In this document: positions 34,251 to 47,645 of the stretch, piece by piece
Numbering within the stretch: position 1 is the first letter of the stretch
Layout of the letters: each line of letters begins with the position of its first letter
DNA from: Coriaria nepalensis
Taxonomy: Eukaryota; Streptophyta; Magnoliopsida; Cucurbitales; Coriariaceae
Length of the DNA stretch: 64,000 nt
NCBI GenBank assembly: GCA_027186245.1
Contig: CP114483.1
Location: forward strand, 8,886,220-8,950,219
Reading direction: 5' to 3'
The notes under the pieces: model-generated
What the model saw: only the letters and a program-made list of their open reading frames with translations
The model's database searches: none
Told to the model about the DNA's origin: nothing
Made by a program: the position numbers and the translations under genes

Positions 34251-34327
34251 GGCTAAACAAATGCATTGTTGCCGTCAGTATATCAACTGCAAGTTATGCA
34301 CGAAAGACTGAATGATGTGCTTTTTAA
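34251..34327 (+). repeat. 77-bp C/A chimeric monomer, copy 1
   Basis: A C monomer begins at 34,251 and, after tgcacgaaag (about 50 bp in), switches directly to the last part of an A monomer (actgaatgatgtgctttttaa). The next B leader is at 34,328. C plus A should span 279 bp, so 202 bp are missing. The joint lies where both monomers read gaaa(a)gac, a microhomology-type deletion. The identical chimera at 44,442-44,518 shows that the deletion predates the large duplication. Confidence 0.9.
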
Positions 34328-35733
34328 GGCTAAAATAATGCATTGTTGTCTGCAATAGATTAATTGCAAGTTATGTAAGAAAATCATGTTTGAAGGGCGA
34401 AAATTGAATTCGTTTGAATTTGTTTAGAATGATTTGATCACTACAAGAGACTCAATGACATGATTTTAAGGCTAAACAAATGCATTGTTGCCTTCAATAG
34501 ATCAACTGCAAGTTATGCACGAAAGTCATGTTTCAAGTGCGTATTTCGTTCGAAGTGATATAGAATGATTTAATGACTGAAAGAGACGCAAGTATACGAC
34601 TTTAAGGATAAAAATATGCATAGTTGCCTTTAATAGATCATTTGCAAGTTATGCATGAAAGTCGTGTTTTAATTGCTAAAATAGAATTCGTTCGACGTGC
34701 TTTCAAATAATTTAATGATATGAAAAGACAGAATGATATGCATTTTAAGGCTAAAATAATGCATTGTTGTCTACAATAGATTAATTGCAAGTTATGTAAG
34801 AAAATCATGTTTGAAGGGCGAAAATCGAATTCGTTCGAATTAATTTAGAATGATTTAATCACTACAAGAGACTCAATGACATGATTTTAAGGCTAAACAA
34901 ATGCATTGGTGCCGTCAATATATCAACTGCAAGTAATGCACGAATGTCATGTTTAAAGTGTGAATTTCGTTCGAAGTGATTTAGAATGATTTAATGACTG
35001 AATAAGATCCAATAATACGACTTTAAGGCTAAAAAAAATGCATAGTTGCCTTCAATAGATCAATTGCAAGTTATTCGCGAAGGTCGTGTTTTAAATGCAA
35101 AAATAGAATTTGTTTGAAGTGCTTTCAAACAATTTAATGACATGAAAAGACTGAATGACATGCTTTTTATGGCTAAAGGAATGCATTGATGTCCTCAATA
35201 GATTAATTGCAAGTTATGTAAGAAAATCACGTTTGAAAGGCGAAAATAGAATTCTTTCGAATTAATTTATGATGATTTCATGACTAGAAGAGACTTAATG
35301 AAATGATTTTAAGGCTAAACAAATGCATTGTTGCCGTCAATATATCAACTGCAAGTTATGCACGAAAGTCATGTTTAAAGTGCGAATTTCGTTCAAAGTG
35401 ATTTAGAATGATTTAATGACTGAATAAGACCCAATAATACGACTTTCAGGCTAAGAAAATGCATAGTTGCCTTCAATAGATCATTTGCAAGTTATGCATG
35501 CAAGTTGTGTTTTAAATGCAAAAATAGAATTGGTTCGACGTGCTTTCAAATAATTTAATGATATGAAAAGACTGAATGATATGCATTTTAAGGCTAAAAT
35601 AATGCATTGTTGCCTACAATAGATTAATTGCAAGTTATGTAAGAAAATCATGTTTGAAGGGCGAAAATTGAATTCGTTTGAATTTGTTTAGAATGATTTG
35701 ATCACTACAAGAGACTCAATGACATGATTTTAA

Positions 35734-35876
35734 GGCTAAACAAATGCATAGTTGCCTTCAATAGATCAATTGCAAGTTATTCGCGAAGGTCGTGTTTTAA
35801 ATGCAAAAATAGAATTTGTTTGAAGTGCTTTCAAACAATTTAATGACATGAAAAGACTGAATGACATGCTTTTTAT
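35734..35876 (+). repeat. B monomer joined directly to A: C monomer missing, copy 1
   Basis: After a B monomer, the leader at 35,734 begins in C style (ggctaaacaaatgcat) but continues as A' (agttgccttc, ttcgcgaagg). The next leader at 35,877 is B-type, 143 bp on. One C monomer (136 bp) has been lost by exchange within the shared leader. The same joint is at 45,925. Confidence 0.85.
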
Positions 35877-38800
35877 GGCTAAAGGAATGCATTGATGTCC
35901 TCAATAGATTAATTGCAGTTTATGTAAGAAAATCACGTTTGAAGGGCGAAAATAGAATTTGTTTGAATTAATTTATAATGATGTCATGAATAGAAGAGAC
36001 TCAATGAAATGATTTTAAGGCTAAACAAATGAATTGTTTCCTTGAATCGATCAAGAGCAAGTTATGCACGAAAGTCATGTTTAAAGTGCGAATTTCGTTC
36101 AAAGTGATTCAGAATGATTTAATGACTTAAAGAGATTCAATTATACGACTTTAAGGCTAAAAAAATGCATGGTTGCCTTCAATAGATCATTTGTAGGTTA
36201 TGCATGAAAGTCGTGTTTTAAATGCAAAAATAGAATTGGTTCGATGTGCGTTCAAATAATTTAATGATATGAAAAGACTGAATGATATGCATTTTAAGGC
36301 TAAAATAATGCATTCTTGTTTGCAATAGATTAATTGAAAGTTATGTATGAAAATCATGTTTGCAGGGCAAAAATCGAATTCGTCCGAATTTATTTAGAAT
36401 GATTTAATCACAACAAGAGACTCAATGAAATGATTTTAAGGCTAAACAAATGCATTGTTGCCGTCAATAGATATACTGCAAGTTACGCACGAAAGTCATG
36501 TTTAAAGTGTGAATTTGTTCGAAGTCATTCAGAATGATTTAATGACTGAATAAGACCCAATAATACGACTTTAAGGCTAAAAAAAATGCATAGTTGCCTT
36601 AAATAGATCAATTGCAAGTTATGCATCAAGGTCGTGTTTTAAATGCAAAAATAGAATTGGTTCTAAGTGCTTTCAAATAATTAAACGATATGAAAAGACT
36701 GAAGGATATGCTTTTTAAGGCTAAAATAATGCATTGCTGTCTGCAATAGATTAATTGCAAGTTATGTCAGAAAATCATGTTTGAAGGGTGAAAATCGAAT
36801 TCGTTTGAATTAATTTAGAATGATTTAATCACTACAAGAGACTCAATGACATGATTTTCAGGCTAAACAAATGCATTGTTGCCGTCAATAGATCAACTGC
36901 AAGTTATGCACGAAAGTCATGTTTAAAGGGCGAATTTCGTTCGAAGTGATTTAGAATGATTTAATGACCAAAAGAGATGCAATAATATGACTTTATGGCT
37001 AAAAAAATGAATAGTTGCCTTCAATAGATCAATTGCAAGTTCTGCATCAAAGTCGTGTTTTAATTGCAAAAATAGAATTGGTTTGACGTGCTTTCAAATA
37101 ATTTAACGATATGAAAAGACTGAATGATGTGCTTTTTAAGGCTAAAATAATGCATTGTTGTCTGCAATAGATTAATTGCAAGTTATGTAAGAAAATCATG
37201 TTTGAAGGGCGAAAATTCAATTCGTTTGAATTTATTTAGAATGATTTAATCACTACAAGAGACTCAATGACATGATTTTAAGGCTAAACAAATGCATTGT
37301 TGCCTTTAATAGATAAACTGCAAGTTATGCACGAAAGTCATGTTTAAAGTGCGAATTTCGTTCGAAGTGATTTAGGTTGATTTAAAGACTGAAAGAGATG
37401 CAAGTTTACGACTTTAAGGTTAAAAAAATGCATAGTTGCCTTCAATACATCAATTGCAAGTTATGCATCAAAGTCGAGTTTTAAATGCAAAAATAGAATT
37501 GGTTCGACGTGCTTTCAAATAATTTAACGATATGAAAAGACTGAATGATATGCTTTTTAAGGCTAAAATAATGCATTGTTGTCTGCAATAGATTAATTGC
37601 AAGTTATGTAAGAAAATCATGTTTGAAGGGCGAAAATTGAATTCGTTTGAATTTATTTAGAATGATTTAATCCCTACAGGAGACTTAATGACACGATTTT
37701 AAGGCTAAACAAATGCATTGTTGCCTTCAATTGATTACCTGCAAGTTATGCACGAAAGTCATGTTTAAAGTCCGAATTTCGTTCGAAGTGATTTAGAATG
37801 ACTTAATGACTGAAAGAGACGCAAGTATACGACTTTAAGGCTAAAGAAAATGCATGGTTGCCTTCAATAGATCATTTGCAGGTTATGCATGAAAGTCTTG
37901 TTTTAAATGCAAAAATAGAATTGGTTCGATGTGCTTTCAAATAATTTAATGATATGAAAAGACCGAATGATATGCATTTTCACGCTAAAATAATGCATTG
38001 TTGTCTGCAATAGATTAATTGCAAGTTATGTAAGAAAATCATGTTTGAAGGGCGAAAATCGAATTCGTTCGAATTAATTTAGAATGATTTAATCACTATA
38101 AGAGACTCAATGACATGATTTTAAGGCTAAACAAATGCATTGTTGCTGTCAATAGATCAACTGCAAGTTATGCACGAAAGTCATGTTTAACGTGTGAATT
38201 TCGTTCGAAGTGATTTAGAATGAATTAATGACTGAATAAGACCCAATAATACGACTTTAAGGCTAAAAGAAACGCATAGTTGCCTTCAATAAATCAATTG
38301 CAAGTTATTTACGAAGGTCGTGTTTTAAATGCAAAAATAGAATTTGTTTGAAGTGCTTTCAAACAATTTAATGACATGAAAAGACTGAATGACATGCTTT
38401 TTAAAGCTAAAGGAATGCTTTGATGTCCTCAATAGATTAATTGCAAGTTATGTAAGAAAATCACGTTTGAAGGGTGAAAATAGAATTCGTTCGAATTAAT
38501 TTATAATGATTTCATGAATAGAAGAGACTCACTGAAATGATTTTAAGGCTAAACAAATGAATTGTTTCCTTGAATCGATCAAGAGCAAGTTATGCACGAA
38601 AGTCATGTTGAAAGGGCGAATTTCGTTCGAAGTGATTTAAAATGATTTAATGACCAAAAGAGATGCAATAATATGACTTTAAGGCTAAAAAAATGCATAA
38701 TTGCCTTCAATAGATCAATTGCAGGTTATGCATGAAAGTCTTGTGTTTTAAATGCAAAAATAGAATTGGTTCGATGTGCTTTCAAATAATTTAATGATAT

Positions 38801-41800
38801 GAAAAGACTGAATGATATGCTTTTTAAGGCTAAAATAATGCATTGTCGTCTGCAATAGATTAATTGCAAGTTATGTAAGAAAATCATGTTCGAAGGGCGA
38901 AAATTGAATTCGTTTGAATTTATTTAGAATGATTTAATCACTACAAGAGACTCAATGACATGATTTTAAGGCTAAACAAATGCATTGTTGCCTTTAATAG
39001 ATCAACTGCAAGTTATGGACGAAAGTAATGTTTAAAGTGCGAATTTCGTTTTAAGTGATTTAGAATGATTTATTGACTGAAAGAGACGCAGGTATACGAC
39101 TTTAAGGCTAAAAAAATGCATAGTTGCCCTCAATAGATCATTTGCAGGTTATGCATGAAAGTCGTTTTTTAAATGCAAAAATAGAATTGGTTCGACGTGC
39201 TTTCGAATAATTTAACGATATGAAAAGACTGAATGATATGCTTTTTAAGGCTAAAATAGAGCATTGTTGTCTGCAACAGATTAATTGCAAGTTATGTAAG
39301 AAAATCATGTTTGAAGGGCGAAAATTGAATTCGTTTGAATTTATTTAGATGATTTAATCACTACAAGAGACTCAATGACAAGATTTTAAGGCTAAACAAA
39401 TGCATTGTTGCTTTCAATAGATCAACTGCAAGTTATGCACGAAAGTCATGTTTAAAGTGCGAATTTCGTTCGAAGTGATTTAGAATGATTTAATGACTGA
39501 AAGAGACGCAGGTATACGACTTTAAGGCTAAAAAAATGCATAGTTGCCCTCAATAGATCATTTGCAGGTTATGCATGAAAGTCGTTTTTTAAATGCAAAA
39601 ATAGAATTGGTTCGACGTGCTTTCAAATAATTTAATGATATGAAAAGACTGAATGATATGGTTTTTAAGGCTAAAATAATGCATTGTTGTCTGCAACAGA
39701 TTAATTGTAAGTTATGTAAGAAAATCATGTTTGAAGGGCGAAAATTGAATTCGTTTGAATTTATTTAGAATGATTTAATCACTACAAGAGACTCAATGAC
39801 ATGATTTTAAGGCTAAACAAATGCATTGTTGCCTTCAATAGATCAACTGCAAGTTATGCACGAAAGTAATGTTTAAAGTGTGAATTTTGTTTGAAGTGAT
39901 TTAGAATGACTTAATGACTGAAAGAGATTCTATTATACGACTTTCAGGCTAAACAAATGCATTGTTGCCTTCAATAGATCATTTGCAGGTTATGCATGAA
40001 AGTCGTTTTTTAAATGCAAAAATAGAATTGGTTCGACGTGCTTTCAAATAATTTAATGATATTAAAAGACTGAATGATATGGTTTTTAAGGCTAAAATAA
40101 TGCATTGTCGTCTGCAATAGATTAATTGCAAGTTATGTAGGAAAATCATGTTTGAAGGGCGAAAATTGAATTCGTTTGAATTTATTTAGAATGATTTAAT
40201 CACTACAAGAGACTCAATGACATGATTTTAAGGCTAAACAAATGCATTGTTGCCTTCAATAGATCAACTGCAAGTTATGCACGAAAGTAATGTTTAAAAT
40301 GCGAATTTCGTTTGAAGTGATTTACAATGATTTAATGACTGAAAGAGACGCAAGTATACGACTTTAAGGCTAAACAAATGCATATTTGCCTTCAATAGAT
40401 CATTAGCAGGTTATGCATGAAAGTCGTTTTTTAAATGCAAAAATAGAATTGGTTTGACGTGCTTTCGAATAATTTAACGATATGAAAAGACTGAATGATA
40501 TGGTTTTTAAGGCTAAAATAATGCATTGTTGTCTGCAACAGATTAATTGTAAGTTATGTAAGAAAATCATGTTTGAAGGGCGAAAATTGAATTCGTTTGA
40601 ATTTATTTAGAATGATTTAATCACTACAAGAGACTCAATGACATGATTTTAAGGCTAAACAAATGCATTGTTGCCTTCAATAGATCAACTGCAAGTTATG
40701 CACGAAAGTAATGTTTAAAGTGTGAATTTCGTTTGAAGTGATTTAGAATGATTTAATGACTGAAAGAGGTTCTATTATACGACTTTCAGGCTAAACAAAT
40801 GCATTGTTGCCTTCAATAGATCATTTGCAGGTTATGCATGAAAGTCGTTTTTTAAATGCAAAAATAGAATTGGTTCGACGTGCTTTCAAATAATTTAATG
40901 ATATGAAAAGACTGAATGATATGGTTTTTAAGGCTAAAATAATGCATTGTCGTCTGCAATAGATTAATTGCAAGTTATGTAAGAAAATCATGTTTGAAGG
41001 GCGAAAATTGAATTCGTTTGAATTTATTTAGAATGATTTAATCACTACAAGAGACTCAATGACATGATTTTAAGGCTAAACAAATGCATTGTTGCCTTCA
41101 ATAGATCAACTGCAAGTTATGCACGAAAGTAATGTTTAAAATGCGAATTTCGTTTGAAGTGATTTAGAATGATTTAATGACTGAAAGAGACGCAAGTATA
41201 CGACTTTAAGGCTAAACAAATGCATATTTGCCTTCAATAGATCATTTGCAGGTTATGCATGAAAGTCGTTTTTTAAATGCAAAAATAGAATTGGTTCGAC
41301 GTGCTTTCGAATAATTTAACGATATGAAAAGACTGAATGATATGCTTTTTAAGGCTAAAATAGAGCATTGTTGTCTGCAACAGATTAATTGCAAGTTATG
41401 TAAGAAAATCATGTTTGAAGGGCGAAAATTGAATTCGTTTGAATTTATTTAGAATGATTTAATCACTACAAGAGACTCAATGACATGATTTTAAGGCTAA
41501 ACAAATGCATTGTTGCCTTCAATAGATCAACTGCAAGTTATGCATGAAAGTCATGTTTAAAGTGCGAATTTCGTTCGAAGTGATTTAGAATGATTTAATG
41601 ACTGAAAGAGACGCAAGTATATGACTTTAAGGCTAAAAAAATGCATGGTTGCCTTCAATAGATCATTTGCAGGTTATGCATGAAAGTCTTGTTTTAAATG
41701 CAAAAATAGAATTGGTTCGATGTGCTTTCAAATAATTTAATGATATGAATAGACTGAATGATATGCTTTTTAACGCTAAAATAATGCATTGTCGTCTGCA

Positions 41801-43447
41801 ATAGATTAATTGCAAGTTATGTAAGAAAATCGTGTTTGAAGGGCGAAAATTGAATTCGTTTGAATTTATTTAGAATGATTTAATCACTACAAGAGACTCA
41901 ATGACATGATTTTAAGGCTAAACAAATGCATTGTTGCCTTCAATAGATCAACTGCAAGTTATGCACGAAAGTAATGTTTAAAGTGCGAATTTCGTTTGAA
42001 GTGATTTAGAATGATTTAATGACTGAAAGAGACGCAGGTATACGACTTTAAGGCAAAAAAAATGCATAGTTGCCCTCAATAGATCATTTGCTGGTTACGC
42101 ATGAAAGTCGTTTTTTAAATGCAAAAATAGAATTGGTTCGACGTGCTTTCAAATAATTTAATGATATGAAAAGACTGAATGATATGGTTTTTAAGGCTAA
42201 AATAATGCATTGTTGTCTGCAACAGATTAATTGTAAGTTATGTAAGAAAATCATGTTTGAAGGGCGAAAATTGAATTCGTTTGAATTTATTTAGAATGAT
42301 TTAATCACTACAAGAGACTCAATGACATGATTTTAAGGCTAAACAAATGCATTGTTGCCTTCAATAGATCAACTGGAAGTTATGCACGAAAGTAATGTTT
42401 AAAGTGCGAATTTCGTTTGAAGTGATTGAGAATGATTTAATGACTGAAAGAGATTCTATTATACGACTTTCAGGCTAAACAAATGCATTGTTGCCTTCAA
42501 TAGATCATTTGCAGGTTATGCATGAAAGTCTTGTTTTAAATGCAAAAATAGAATTGGTTCGATGTGCTTCCAAATAATTTAATGATATGAAAAGACTGAA
42601 TGATATGCTTTTTAAGGCTAAAATAATGCATTGTCGTCTGCAATAGATTAATTGCAAGTTATGTAAGAAAATCATGTTTGAAGGGCGAAAATCGAATTCG
42701 TTTGAATTTATTTAGAATGATTTAATCACTACAAGAGACTCAATGACATGATTTTAAGGCTAAACAAATGCATTGTTGCCTTCAATAGATCAACTGCAAG
42801 TTATGCATGAAAGTAATGTTTAAAGTGCGAATTTCGTTTGAAGTGATTTAGAATGATTTAATGACTGAAAGAGACGCAGGTATACGACTTTGAGGCTAAA
42901 AAAATGCATAGTTGCCCTCAATAGATCATTTGCAGGTTATGCATGAAAGTCGTTTTTTAAATGCAAAAATAGAATTGGTTCGACGTGCTTTCAAATAATT
43001 TAATGATATGAAAAGACTGAATGATATGGTTTTTAAGGCTAAAATAATGCATTGTTGTCTGCAATAGATTAATTGCAAGTTATGTAAGAAAATCATGTTT
43101 AAAGGGCGAAAATTGAATTCGTTCGAATTTATTTAGAATGATTTAATCACTACAAGAGACTCAATGACATGATTTTAAGGCTAAACAAATGCATTGTTGC
43201 CTTCAATAGATCAACTGCAAGTTATGCACGAAAGTCATGTTTAAAGTGCGAATTTCGTTCGAAGTGATTTAGAATGATTTAATGACTGAAAGAGACGCAA
43301 GTATACGACTTTAAGGCTAAAAAAATGCATAGTTGCCCTCAATAGATCATTTGCGGGTTATGCATGAAAGTCGTTTTTTAAATGCAAAAATAGAATTGGT
43401 TCGACGTGCTTTCAAATAATTTAATGATATGAAAAGACTGAATGATA

Positions 43448-43795
43448 TGCTTTTTAAGGCTAAAATAATGCATTGTTGTCTTTAATAGATTAATTGCAAG
43501 TTATGTAAGAAAATCATGTTTGAAGGGCGAAAATTGAATTCGTTTGAATTTATTTAGAATGATTTAATAACTACAAGAGACTCAATGACATGATTTTAAG
43601 GCTACACAGATGCATTGTTCCCGTCAATAGATCAACTGCAAGTTATGCACGAAACTCATGTTTAATGTGCGAATTTCGTTCGGAGTGATTTAGAATGATT
43701 TAATGACTGAAAGAGATTCAATTACACGACTTTCAGGCTAAAAAAATGCATAGTTGCCTTCAATAGATCATTTGCAAGTTATGCATGAAAGTTGT
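43448..43795 (+). repeat. Joint region between the two large copies
   Basis: This is ordinary satellite (end of A, then B and C) between the last base matching copy 2's end and the first base matching copy 1's start. It includes a C monomer with ggctacacagatgc and gttcccgtc near 43,602, which is closer to the central-zone ctacacaaatgc subfamily than to its left neighbours. The junction of the duplication probably lies in or next to that C monomer. Confidence 0.6.
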
Positions 43796-44441
43796 GTTTT
43801 AAATGCAAAAATAGAATTGGTTCGACGTGCTTTCAAATAATTTAATGATATGAAAAGACTGAATGATATGCATTTTAAGGCTAAAATAATGCATTGTTGC
43901 CTACAATAGATTAATTGCAAGTTATGTAAGAAAATCATGTTTGAAGGGCGAAAATCGAATTCGTTCGAATTAATTTAAAATGATTTAATCACTACAAGAG
44001 ACTCAATGACATGATTTTAAGGCTAAACAAATGCATTGTTGCCGTCAATAGATCAACTGCAAGTTATGCACGAAAGTCATGTTTAAAGGGCGAATTTCGT
44101 TCGAAGTGATTTAGAATGATTTAATGACCAAAAGAGGTGTAATAATATGACTTTAAGGCTAAAAAAATGCATAGTTGCCTTCAATAGATCAATTGCAAGT
44201 TCTGCATCAAAGTCGTGTTTTAAATGCACAAATAGAATTCGTTCGACGTGCTTTCAAATAATTTAATGATATGAAAAGACAGAATGATATGCATTTTAAG
44301 GCTAAAATAATGCATTGTTGTCTACAATAGATTAATTGCAAGTTATGTAAGAAAATCATGTTTGAATGGCGAAAATCGAATTCGTTCGAAATAATTTAGA
44401 ATGATTTAATCACTACAAGAGACTCAATGACATGATTTTAA

Positions 44442-44518
44442 GGCTAAACAAATGCATTGTTGCCGTCAGTATATCAACTGCAAGTTATGCACGAAAGACT
44501 GAATGATGTGCTTTTTAA
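44442..44518 (+). repeat. 77-bp C/A chimeric monomer, copy 2
   Basis: This is an inherited copy of the 34,251-34,327 chimera, again exactly 77 bp between leaders. The only nearby difference is the following B leader, cgctaaaataatg here instead of ggctaaaataatg. Confidence 0.9.
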
Positions 44519-45924
44519 CGCTAAAATAATGCATTGTTGTCTGCAATAGATTAATTGCAAGTTATGTAAGAAAATCATGTTTGAAGGGCGAAAATTGAAT
44601 TCGTTTGAATTTGTTTAGAATGATTTGATCACTACAAGAGACTCAATGACATGATTTTAAGGGTAAACAAATGCATTGTTGCCTTCAATAGATCAACTGC
44701 AAGTTATGCACGAAAGTCATGTTTCAAGTGCGTATTTCGTTCGAAGTGATATAGAATGATTTAATGACTGAAAGAGACGCAAGTATACGACTTTAAGGAT
44801 AAAAATTTGCATAGTTGCCTTCAATAGATCATTTGCAAGTTATGCATGAAAGTCGTGTTTTAATTGCTAAAATAGAATTCGTTCGACGTGCTTTCAAATA
44901 ATTTAATGATATGAAAAGACAGAATGATATGCATTTTAAGGCTAAAATAATGCATTGTTGTCTACAATAGATTAATTGCAAGTTATGTAAGAAAATCATG
45001 TTTGAAGTGCGAAAATCGAATTCGTTCGAATTAATTTAGAATGATTTAATCACTACAAGAGACTCAATGACATGATTTTAAGGCTAAACAAATGCATTGG
45101 TGCCGTCAATATATCAACTGCAAGTAATGCACGAAAGTCATGTTTAAAGTGTGAATTTCGTTCGAAGTGATTTAGAATGATTTAATGACTGAATAAGATC
45201 CAATAATACGACTTTAAGGCTAAAAAAAATGCATAGTTGCCTTCAATAGATCAATTGCAAGTTATTCGCGAAGGTCGTGTTTTAAATGCAAAAATAGAAT
45301 TTGTTTGAAGTGCTTTCAAACAATTTAATGACATGAAAAGATTGAATGACATGCTTTTTATGGCTAAAGGAATGCATTGATGTCCTCAATAGATTAATTG
45401 CAAGTTATGTAAGAAAATCACGTTTGAAAGGCGAAAATAGAATTCTTTCGAATTAATTTATGATGATTTCATGACTAGAAGAGACTTAATGAAATGATTT
45501 TAAGGCTAAACAAATGCATTGTTGCCGTCAATATATCAACTGCAAGTTATGCACGAAAGTCATGTTTAAAGTGCGAATTTCGTTCAAAGTGATTTAGAAT
45601 GATTTAATGACTGAATAAGACCCAATAATACGACTTTCAGGCTAAAAAAATGCATAGTTGCCTTCAATAGATCATTTGCAAGTTATGCATGCAAGTTGTG
45701 TTTTAAATGCAAAAATAGAATTGGTTCGACGTGCTTTCAAATAATTTAATGATATGAAAAGACTGAATGATATGCATTTTAAGGCTAAAATAATGCATTG
45801 TTGCCTACAATAGATTAATTGCAAGTTATGTAAGAAAATCATGTTTGAAGGGCGAAAATTGAATTCGTTTGAATTTGTTTAGAATGATTTGATCACTACA
45901 AGAGACTCAATGACATGATTTTAA

Positions 45925-46067
45925 GGCTAAACAAATGCATAGTTGCCTTCAATAGATCAATTGCAAGTTATTCGTGAAGGTCGTGTTTTAAATGCAAAAA
46001 TAGAATTTGTTTGAAGTGCTTTCAAACAATTTAATGACATGAAAAGACTGAATGACATGCTTTTTAT
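45925..46067 (+). repeat. B monomer joined directly to A, copy 2
   Basis: This is the counterpart of 35,734-35,876 at +10,191 bp, with the same C-style leader and A' body. ttcgtgaagg here replaces ttcgcgaagg, a CpG to TpG change. Confidence 0.85.
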
Positions 46068-47569
46068 GGCTAAAGGAATGCATTGATGTCCTCAATAGAT
46101 TAATTGCACGTTATGTAAGAAAATCAAGTTTGAAGGGCGAAAATAGAATTTGTTTGAATTAATTTATAATGATGTCATGAATAGAAGAGACTCAATGAAA
46201 TGATTTTAAGGCTAAACAAATGAATTGTTTCCTTGAATCGATCAAGAGCAAGTTATGCACGAAAGTCATGTTTAAAGTGCGAATTTCGTTCGAAGTGATT
46301 CAGAATGATTTAATGACTTAAAGAGATTCAATTATACGACTTTAAGGCTTAAAAAATGCATGGTTGCCTTCAATAGATCATTTGTAGGTTATGCATGAAA
46401 GTCGTGTTTTAAATGCAAAAATAGAATTGGTTCGATGTGCGTTCAAATAATTTAATGATATGAAAAGACTGAATGATATGCATTTTAAGGCTAAAATAAT
46501 GCATTCTTGTTTGCAATAGATTAATTGAAAGTTATGTAAGAAAATCATGTTTGCAGGGCAAAAATCGAATTCGTCCGAATTTATTTAGAATGATTTAATC
46601 ACAACAAGAGACTCAATGAAATGATTTTAAGGCTAAACAAATGCATTGTTGCCGTCAATAGATCAACTGCAAGTTACGCACGAAAGTCATGTTTAAAGTG
46701 TGAATTTGTTCGAAGTCATTCAGAATGATTTAATGACTGAATAAGACCCAATAATACGACTTTGAGGCTAAAAAAAATGCATAGTTGCCTTAAATAGATC
46801 AATTGCAAGTTATGCATCAAGGTCGTGTTTTAAATGCAAAAATAGAATTGGTTCTAAGTGCTTTCAAATAATTAAACGATATGAAAAGACTGAAGGATAT
46901 GCTTTTTAAGGCTAAAATAATGCATTGCTGTCTGCAATAGATTAATTGCAAGTTATGTCAGAAAATCATGTTTGAAGGGTGAAAATCGAATTCGTTTGAA
47001 TTAATTTAGAATGATTTAATCACTACAAGAGACTCAATGACATGATTTTAAGGCTAAACAAATGCATTGTTACCGTCAATAGATCAACTGCAAGTTATGC
47101 ACGAAAGTCGTGTTTATTGTGCGAATTTCGTTCGAAGTGATTTAGAATGATTTAAAGACTGAATAAGACCTAATCATACGACTTTAAGGCTAAACAAAAT
47201 GCATAGTTGCTTTCAATAGATCAATTGCAAGTTATGCATCAAAGTCGTGTTTTAAATGCAAAAATAGAATTGGTTTGACGTGCTTTCAAATAATTTAACG
47301 ATATGAAAAGACTGAATGATATGCTTTTTAAGGCTAAAATAATGCATTGCTGTCTGCAATAGATTAATTGCAAGTTATGTAACAAAATCATGTTTGAAGG
47401 GCGAAAATTGAATTCGTTTGAATTTATTTAGAATGATTTAATCACTACAAGAGACTCAATGACATGATTTTGAAGCCTAAACAAATGCATTGTTGCCTTC
47501 AATAGATCAACTGCAAGTTATGCATGAAAGTCATGTTTAAAGTGCGAATTTCGTTCGAAGTTCTATAGA

Positions 47570-47645
47570 ATGATTTAATGACTGAAAGAGACGCAAGTAT
47601 ACGACTTTAATGATATGAAAAGACTGAATGATATGCATTTTAAGA
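47570..47645 (+). repeat. Truncated A monomer fused to the end of C (about 110 bp lost)
   Basis: A C monomer ends normally in gcaagtatacgactttaa (47,593-47,610) and runs straight into the A tail tgatatgaaaagactgaatg. The first two thirds of A are missing. Both ends share tttaa, so the deletion again used a short homology. It lies in the part of copy 2 that has no counterpart in copy 1, and it explains why that insertion is 732 bp rather than 842 bp. Confidence 0.85.

Larger units (their letters stand above)
33600..43447 (+). repeat. Large tandem duplication, copy 1
   Basis: This segment matches 43,796-55,213. The offset starts at 10,192, becomes 10,191 at an extra t near 33,960, then rises to 10,923, 11,344 and 11,766 as the second copy contains additional trimers. 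Anchors are cagtatatcaac (34,276 and 44,467), ggttctaagtgc (36,659 and 46,850), aagtcgag (37,471 and 48,394), ttgattacctgc (37,731 and 48,654), aaaagaaacgcatag (38,265 and 49,609), catatttgcc with cattagcagg (40,381 and 52,147) and gcgggttatg (43,353 and 55,119). It also contains a 421-842 bp internal periodicity from about 39,000 onward with gattctattatacg markers. Confidence 0.9.

Noticed and set aside
34251..34327. Short monomer as a possible insertion scar of a mobile element
   Set aside because: Both sides are satellite of the expected types and the joint is explained by a simple deletion. There is no foreign sequence or target-site duplication.
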